A stretch of 64,000 nucleotides of DNA, taken from Metallyticus violacea (taxonomy: Eukaryota; Arthropoda; Insecta; Mantodea; Metallyticidae). A model generated the notes under the pieces. That model was not told where the DNA came from, did not search any database, and was given only the letters and a program-made list of their open reading frames with translations. The stretch spans positions 11,506,501 through 11,570,500 of the forward strand of contig CM060841.1 in assembly GCA_030762175.1 (NCBI GenBank), read 5' to 3'. A program made the translations under genes and the position numbers. Shown here piece after piece: positions 52,601-61,600 of the stretch (within the stretch, counting starts at the first letter, position 1; each line of letters begins with the position of its first letter).

Positions 52601-55600
52601 TTGTAAATACATTATCATTAAAGATTGATTTCGAATTGCTGAAGCTGTTTCTTATTAGATAAGATTAGCGTTGATTTTATTAAGCTTTGTATTTAAATTA
52701 CTAATAATGAATTAGATTAGTTCAAGAAGAATGTACCACACTCCTACCTTTGAAGAAGATTAGAATAATTAAAAAAAAAAAAAATATTGTGACCTACAGT
52801 ATTGTGTGTGTGTTTTTTTTTTTATTCCCTCATTAAAAATTGAAGTTTCTTTCAAATTAGGCTTTTTGCAGTTCTAGCATTTATTACTAATCATAGTATT
52901 TTACAGAGTGCAGTGAGTTTAATTGCTAGGCACAGTCATTTATTATCATCAGGTCAATGGAATGCAGACACTTAACATGTATTATGCTACTTCACACAAT
53001 TTTGAATTATATACATAATTTCCTACCTTAAAATGTTTGTCTGTGTCCACTCTACAATCATTGCAATTTTGTCAGTTAAATTCAGGACATATAATAATAT
53101 GTAATAGAGCTATGACTGATCTGATCTTTCATTATGTGCCTTTCATTTCAACATTTCAACAATGGTAGTCATACATATGTAATAGACAGTGGAAAGCACA
53201 TAGCTTTTTATTTAATTTTTTAATCACATGTGAAATAATGATGAATAAGTAAATATTCAAAATAACAATCACTGCCATAGTCATTGCATTCATGCTTCTT
53301 AAGTGGCAGGTTTGAGTTTGATTCCCAATTGGATCACTTGATTAAGGTTTTTCAGGGTTTTTTTCTAAGGTCTTAAGGCAAATGCCTAGGAAACTTAGGC
53401 CACAAAGTCCCCTGAGCTCATTTGGCCGAATTATCATCTATCATCCCCCTGGCATCTATCCTAGGCATAACATAGTCACATTTTGAAGGCATCACAACTT
53501 CAGAAGCTGGCTACTTGTCTGGCTGGAGCAGCATCCCACAAGTCTGAAGGATAGTGGTGGCATTGAAAAAAAAATTTAAATAAGAAAATGTTAATAGTGA
53601 GCAGTGTTATGTTCATACTTTTATTTATTAGAGAAACATATTTTGATATTCATAAAATCTTAAGTTAACTCATTTCAATTACAAATGTATGTATGCTGAA
53701 TGTGTACTCTGTATTATTACAAGACTATCTTACTTCTGCTTACACCTAATTATACCATTTGCAATATGTGTAATTTTTTTAATAAAGCTTTTTATAGTTA
53801 TATACAGAGAACTTATGTTATTGCTCTCTTATTGCAAAGTTATGTATAAGAAGCATTGAAAGGAAAGTGAAGTCCTTAGAACTGAACAGTATAGTCTAAA
53901 TTGATGGTACACACATTTCTAAAGAAAAAATATGCCTATTGCCTTTTGGGGTAAATATAAAACGGAATAAAAAAGTAGCATCAGAAGTACTACATTAGAC
54001 TGCATGAACAAATTATAATTGTTGTTTACCTTAACCAGTGGAAAATAAACTGTAATAGAAAATGTTCTTCTTCTTCTCCTCCTCCTCTTCTTTTTCTTCT
54101 GCTCCTCCTCCTCCTCCTCCTCCTCCTCCTCCTCCTCCTCTTCCTCTTCCTCCTCCACTCCTTTCTTTCTTTTTTATTTTGCTGTAAATATCAGTTTCAA
54201 CTTAAATGGCAGTTTTGTTAACAACTATCTTTAAATTGATTAGCTTGATTTCTGCCATTGCATAGTTATGAAAGATAATTCATTTTAATTTCAGAATTGT
54301 TGCAACTGGTAATGAGAAGGGTGAAATTAAATTCTATGACAAACATTTACTACTTCTTCATGCTTATCAGGATTTCAAGCTTAGTCCCATTCAAGCTATA
54401 AGCTTCAATATTATTCCAGGTAAGGAGTCAAGAAGATCAAATCAGGCAAATAAGCATCTGAAGCAGAAACAGCAAATGGGATTAATGTTATATTATTATT
54501 AATTATATTTTAAACTTGTGAATGTCGTGATCAAACTATAATGAGCTGTAAATCATATTATATGTATGAAATAATTTTTCAAATAGTTTTGCAGCTATCT
54601 AAGATTTGTTTTCAAAAGACTAGCATAGTGGTCTCAATGAAATTTACTACATTTTGGAATACAAAGTAGGTATAAAATTAAACTAAAATTAAAAACAATG
54701 TTTTAGAATAGTAGTTTCTTATATTTAAAGAAGCGTAGTTTCCACAGTATAAAAATAATGCATCATTGGCAAGTTTCTTTGCACTCAGTTGATATGCACC
54801 ACACAGGAGAAAGTTGGTAGTCCTACATTTCTGACATTCCTTCCTTCTAATCTGATTTTTAGCATGTAATCCGCCCTCTGTTGCTAAGGTTTGGACTTAG
54901 GAGTATGTGCTTGCATTGGTGGTTAGTGAACACAATAACTATATGTGCAGTCAGTGCTGCCACCTGAATTTTTTTCCCAAGTGAAATCTTGGCTACACAA
55001 TGACTGCGGAGAAACTTCTTGATGACCCTTTATGATATAGAGATTGCATATAAAAATGGGGCAGTGCTGAAATGTTCTATTACAATTAGGAACTGTATTT
55101 TTCTATGCACAAACTCACCTTAGTATCATTTAGAATAAATTGTTTATCAATGTTCCTAAGTATGCATCAGTTACTCAAAATCTTAACAGTATAATTTATT
55201 TCATGTTAATAGTCACTTACCATTCACTTTTCTAATACAATTCAAGTACTATCACAAAGCATAATATACTGCAAAAATGATACTTGAATTAAAATTAATA
55301 TATAAGTGATAAGTGAAAATTAATATATAAGTGATAAGTGAAGTATATTCATTAAAAATACTGATTATATTTTAACAATATTTCAAGATAGTTGAATATA
55401 TAACCTGCTTTTACATGCTTTATTTTGAATCAACTATAATGAACAATAGCATTTCTCCAGACTTTGATGACTGTAATGTGTGATGGCCCACCAACTATTC
55501 AATTCCATTACAGTTAGGGCCACAAACCAAGTTATTATGTTGCATTTGAAAACAAAGACCAAAAAATTACCTGCTCTTACTAAAGTACCAGGTTATTTTT

Positions 55601-58600
55601 ATGTTGTTGTTTATTGTATTCTATGAACTTATCTATATTTAAGAGTATAATTTTATAAACACACTCTGAGTGGAAATTACTGTGTGTATCTCTTTATTAT
55701 TAATTATCAGTGCATTGCTGAAGAATCTGCATGTTGGATATCATCGTCTTCAGGTAAGCATTTTCAATTGTTATTTTCCATAATTATACTGGTGTAACTT
55801 ACATGCTTTTGGTGTCATAACTGAAGTTATGACTGTCATAACTGAAACTTTTAATGTAAATAATTTTCAAATTTCATTCTATATTTGATAGTATGCATTT
55901 ACATTTTGCATCCTATGTATAGGACATTAAGGTAAAGTAGACATTTCTTGCATGGGCTATGAATTTACATCTATGGGCACAAACAACAGCAGTTATATAA
56001 ATTATTATCCAATACTTTCATCTCATACACTCTAGTGCTGTACTTACTTTTAAAGTATAGTAGGACTGGTTTCAAAGAGAATCCTGTCCATCCTCAACTA
56101 ACTTTGATGGCTTTCAAGTCAGTCAAGGATGAAGAGAATTCTCTTTAAAACTGGTCCTATTATATTTCAAAAGTAAGTGAAGCACTAGAGTGTATGAGAC
56201 GACAATATTGGATAATCATTTATATTTTATCTAGCTTCACAACATTGGTTCCAACAAAAAAAAAAAAAAAAACATTAATTTTTGTCACTTGATGAAGCTT
56301 TGGAGTATTTACAGTCAATCTTGGATGAAGATGGTTTGTAGTCATAATGGATGTCCATTCCAGATTTCACTATACAAGGGAAAGAAAGATAAAAAGAATG
56401 CACTTCTCTTTGTTAAAATTGTAGAAACACATTCAGTCATTAAGCAGTCAAATCAGCTTGCAGTTTATATGGATTACTTTTTTCATCCTATAATCTAGCT
56501 GTAAGGATGAAGAGAGGATTTTTCATGACAGGAACTGTTTTAGAAAAACTTATTAGAAAATTTCTGCTGATTAATCTTCCACCTTAAAAAAGAATGAGAG
56601 AGAAACTGCTGAAAAATGTTTTGACACAAACAATGAAATCAGCATTGTGCAGCGGAATGATGACAAAATTTTAATAGGTTATAATCATATTTGAATATTA
56701 AGTATAAAGAAATACTAGTTTAAACCATTACTTTTTAATTTAATTTCATATGTACTGAACTGCTCAGTATTAAATTCCTGAAAATTCTACACAATTGCCG
56801 AGTTTAAAACTCTTGATCAACTGACATTTAATGGAAAGTATATGGTTCACATTTTTTATTCATTGTTTTATAGCACCAAATATTATATCCTTGACCCTGC
56901 TCTGTGCTTTATTTCATGTTGGCTACCTTTTTGTTGAACAGTCTTGTCATGTTATCATCAAGAAGTAAATCACAGTCAATTTTAATTGCTAAAATCCTAC
57001 AGGCAAACAGCTTCGATGTGCAAATTGCTCAGGAGTAAAGTCGAAAACAGTATTATTTAAGTGGTGCATTTTGTGATTTGAAATCTATAAAGATGTCAAA
57101 AGATACATATAGTCTCAATGTTCTATCTATAGAATGGTGTGTAAATTTTCTCTGAGGTGTGTTTATTTTATAAATTGCTGTTATTAGTTCATTTAAGAAC
57201 TTTTGAAAGATAAGACATTTTTTAAAATTCTGTTGGAACTCACATAGTGAAGCTTGCTAAATGTAAATTGTAATTAATCTGTCAACTTGCAGTTGTCAAG
57301 TTGGTTGAAGATGGAGAGGATGTCTCTTTGAAACTGGTCCCATTGTATTTAAAAGTAAGTGAAGCATAAGAGTGTGTTAGACGACAGATTAATTATAATT
57401 TGCTGTTATTAGTGTTTAACTAATATATCTAATATCTAATTAGATTTATTTTAACATTTTGGTAAATAAACATTACTTTAATGCTGATACAGAGTTGGTT
57501 TGGTGACATATTTCCAAAACATGCACAGTATTATGCATGTCCAAACCTTCTGATAGGAAGTCTGGCATCTTCTAAATCAATTTCAAAGGTTGTGGTCAAA
57601 CATATATTGGAAAAACAAAAAGAAACAACAGAACATTTCAGGAATATCCATTACAAACAGATAGAAAAATTGTCAGTAGCAGTCCATTTTTGTCAGAAAA
57701 CCATTAAATGATAAGTATACAAAATCATTAAAACACGTTTGCAACTAACCACATGGAAAAATTTTACAAAATCAATAATGAAAACACATCATGAATCTCA
57801 AGACACCATTGTTGGATATATTCAATAAATCTCTACAGTTGCCTACAGAGTATGTTCTAGCAGTTGGTCTTTTGATGATGAGTGAGCAAATGTTCCTAAA
57901 ACATGTCCAAGGGAAAAAAACCAAGAAAGCAAAAATTAAGTGTCATCAAACCAACTCTATATCAGCTTCTTCACTGTTAATATATTCAAGAGTACCTGTA
58001 TAAAAAACATTTGTTTATATTTATTAACATAAAATACAATTAGAACTGTCACATTGAAGCAAATCATAGAATTATGAATACGTTGTGGTGAGTTGGACTA
58101 AACACTCTTACAACATCACTGTCTTACTATTTCATTAGAACATGTTTCACAGACCCTTGTCCAAATCAGCTACTTGTCATTGTCAGAATGATTATTGTAG
58201 TCCTTGAAGGATGTATTATTTGGCTCTTGTAAACATCTGATAAAGCTGAAATCAGTATTTTCTTCTCCTGGGATATTAAAGATCATTAGCCGATTTTTTA
58301 ATTTGTGGATATAAATGTTTTCCCACTTGTTCAATTCTGCATGTCTTTCTACTGCCCCACCGCCACGGGTGGCCGAGGTCGTTAAGTCTCGGACTCGTGA
58401 GCGGGAGGTCTGGGTTCGAATACCGCCAGGACCGTCCTTCCTGACTGAGGTTTTTTCCAGGTTTTCCTCAGTCCTCATAAATGGCAAATGCCGGGGAGGT
58501 ACCCTAAACATAGGCCTGGAACGATTCCTTCCATAAAATCCTTCCCCAATATATCATTTCATCTCATGTATTATCAGTGTCCATCGCCTGTGGTGCCTCT

Positions 58601-61600
58601 GTAGCAAAAACGGGCATTAAACATCATTCATTCATTTCTACTGCCTTTGAAAATTGTACTTTTTCTTCAGTTTCATGATTTTTCTATCCAAAAATAAGCT
58701 TCCACAGTGGTTTGCTTATACTTTATGTTCCTCTTTCCATTGGATATTTATGTTTCCTTTTGTTTTTCCAATATATATTTTATTGCTGTCTGCACAGTTT
58801 GTATCAATAGATGTCCAATTTCTTTTCTGGTGATATACTATCTAACTGTTTGTTATTTATCAGATGTTTCATGCTAAACTTATTCCTTGGTGCCAATATA
58901 ATGTTAACTTTAAGATCTTCTGAAATTTTTTGTACCCCAAGGATAATAAGTCAATTTTTTAGAAATATTCTTTTCTTTTACTGCTAAGAGAGGTGAGATT
59001 TCTTTTAGATGCTTAAGTTTCTTGAACTTCTATACCTTTATTCAAACCAATTCCTTACAAAATTCCTTTTCACTGCTTTTTTTTTTTCCTGTTGGTACTC
59101 TGTTTTTTCTATGGTAGATTCATCAGTATATGTGCTTAACTATTAAGTACTGAATGTTTATGTTGTCTTGAATTGATACTATTGTCTTTCAGGTAGTTAT
59201 CTGTGTGCTTTTTGGTAAATAAAATATAAAAAATATACCATATTAGATAAAATATGCTTGGATGGATAGATGATCGGTTGCTGGTAAATATAATTTTTCC
59301 CCTGGCTTCCCAATAAAGTTTATAAATTACATAATATAGTCAAATTAAAAGTACTACAATAATCTTTACATTCTCAAAAATCCATATAAAAGTCAACACA
59401 TATGATGGGAGATATTATTCACTTATCTATTCAGCATTCCTATATTGTTAAATTTTCTTCAAAGTCGTTAATATTTTAAAAACCTTGTTAGCAACTTGTA
59501 TTTTAAGATAATTTCTAAAAGGTACTTTCTAGATGTATAATTTCCAATGGTAGTTATTAAAGAGCTTAATTCCAATATATTTTCGCTGTTTAGTGTCAGA
59601 GCAAGATTGGCATAAAGAATATCAATATCATTTACATATCTAGTATTATGAGTATGTATCAGGTTGTGTGTACCAAAAGATTTTCTTTTATATACAGTAA
59701 GTAGTGATAAATATATATAATGCAGGTAAAGTCATAATTTTATGCTGTACAAAAGAATTTCTACGTTTGCAAAAGGGACAACCCCATAATACTCCTTATA
59801 GATTTCTTCTGCCACTTAAACACTATATTAGCTCCTGTGCTATTGCTTCCATGTTTTTGATGGGCTGCATGCCATTACATTTTGGTGATGTGCATACCCT
59901 AATGAAACTTTAAGCCTAAACAGATAAGTTTGAGACATTTGACCCTGGGTTCCCTATCTTAAATACTTGTCTAAGACCTTTTTATACAGTATTGTATTGT
60001 TCATTAACATTTTATACATACTTTGTGTGAAAACTTCTCCTAAATATAAACATTAACCTTTATAATACAGTTTATTAGAAGCCTGGACCAAAAGGGCTTG
60101 AATCTTTGAGTTGCCTTTTAGAGATCAAAATTGTTGGCTGATTGGTTGCAGTCGTCTGGTTGGCTGGGGTTGATTGGTTGCCTGAGGTTGGCTGATTGTC
60201 TGGTTTGGTGCTAATGATCTTAGCAGTTTTACACCCTTAAGCAATAAAAAACAAAAGTTGTCTTATTAGTGGGTTGATATTACATCTCACCACCTTTCTG
60301 GCTTTGGTTTTGCATTGCTGTTGCTTGGGAACAAGTCTTGAACACCCAAGGAGGTGATCTTCTGAACTTGGCTGCTGGTAGATGATACACTCAGCTGAAT
60401 CTCTAGTCTAATATTTTGGAGGTGCACTGCCAAACAATAATGAATCATATATAGTTAGGACTTCACTGGTACCTCCTTTCTTGACACCATTCTTGTTTGT
60501 GGGCATTTTTTATGAATCTCTTTCCATTTCTTTTGGTTTGATTTTGAATCTATGTCTTGTATATGTAGCCTTAGTGCATTTATTATGATTGCTCTTCTAA
60601 CTATGTGTAATGCTATTGATGTTGGCATAGCAGGCAATATGGTTCCCTTTTTTGCTAGACCCCTTTCATTACCTTCAAATCACATGTGAAGATACCCACT
60701 GTAATACTATTGTTTTATTCATAGAATTTCTGTTCTTACATCTTTTTTTTTTTTTTTAATAGGAAATGACCTGTATTGTAGCCTTGAGCGTCAGTTAGTG
60801 TGACTGCTTTTTGGAAATTTTGAATTCAGTGGAGTAGTTTTCGAGGAGCAATTTAGATGGCTTCTATTTCCCCATCGAAGTTGATATTGTTTCTTTCTGG
60901 GAAAAGAGTGTACAGTCTACTTCTGACCCACTGATTTTGTTTCATCAATCTGAGATTATCTGTATAAAATCTAAGCCATTCCTCTTTGGGGTACCTTTCA
61001 CCCTAAGGTCTTCAGAGTAGTTTATTTTAATATTTGTGGCAAGATATTAGACTTAGGTAATATTTGATTTCTTGGTATTTCAATAGGATGGTGGGTTCGC
61101 TGATTAATTCTATATCCAGAAGCTTTAAGCATATCTTGCAGATTTCTATTGTTATCATTTGGATTTTATATCAATTTTATTTTTCCCTATTTCAGGATAT
61201 TTTCTTGAGACTTTGCATATGTAATTATTGCTTAACATTTTATTTATATAGTTATTAGCAGGTCACATATTCATTGTAATAATGGAGGTACTGTTCTGCA
61301 TATTAATCTCAAAGATTCATTTTTCTGTTCTTTCAAGTAACTTTAGATTTCTTTCCATGGCAGTAACCAAGACTTCACTTCTGTATGTCAGTATGTCATA
61401 AGTGTTGTGTATATGTTAATAAGTTGTATTGAGTGTATCTTGCAAATACCCCCATATTGAGCCTGCTAATATTTTTGTTAGCCCCTTTTTTTTTTTTGCC
61501 TTTTTGGTGATTTTAGTAATAGGGTTGGGTCAACTGAGTTTATTATTTAAATATATTTCTAAATTTTTAGTTTCACTGCTCTTCTATATAATGTCATTCC

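Noticed and set aside
53919..54158. Minus-strand open frame with glutamate and arginine runs
   Set aside because: Produced by the TCC/TTC tract inside CFAP251 intron 7.
58315..58536. Plus-strand open frame at 58.3 kb
   Set aside because: Reads through the SINE-B head and body; not a gene.
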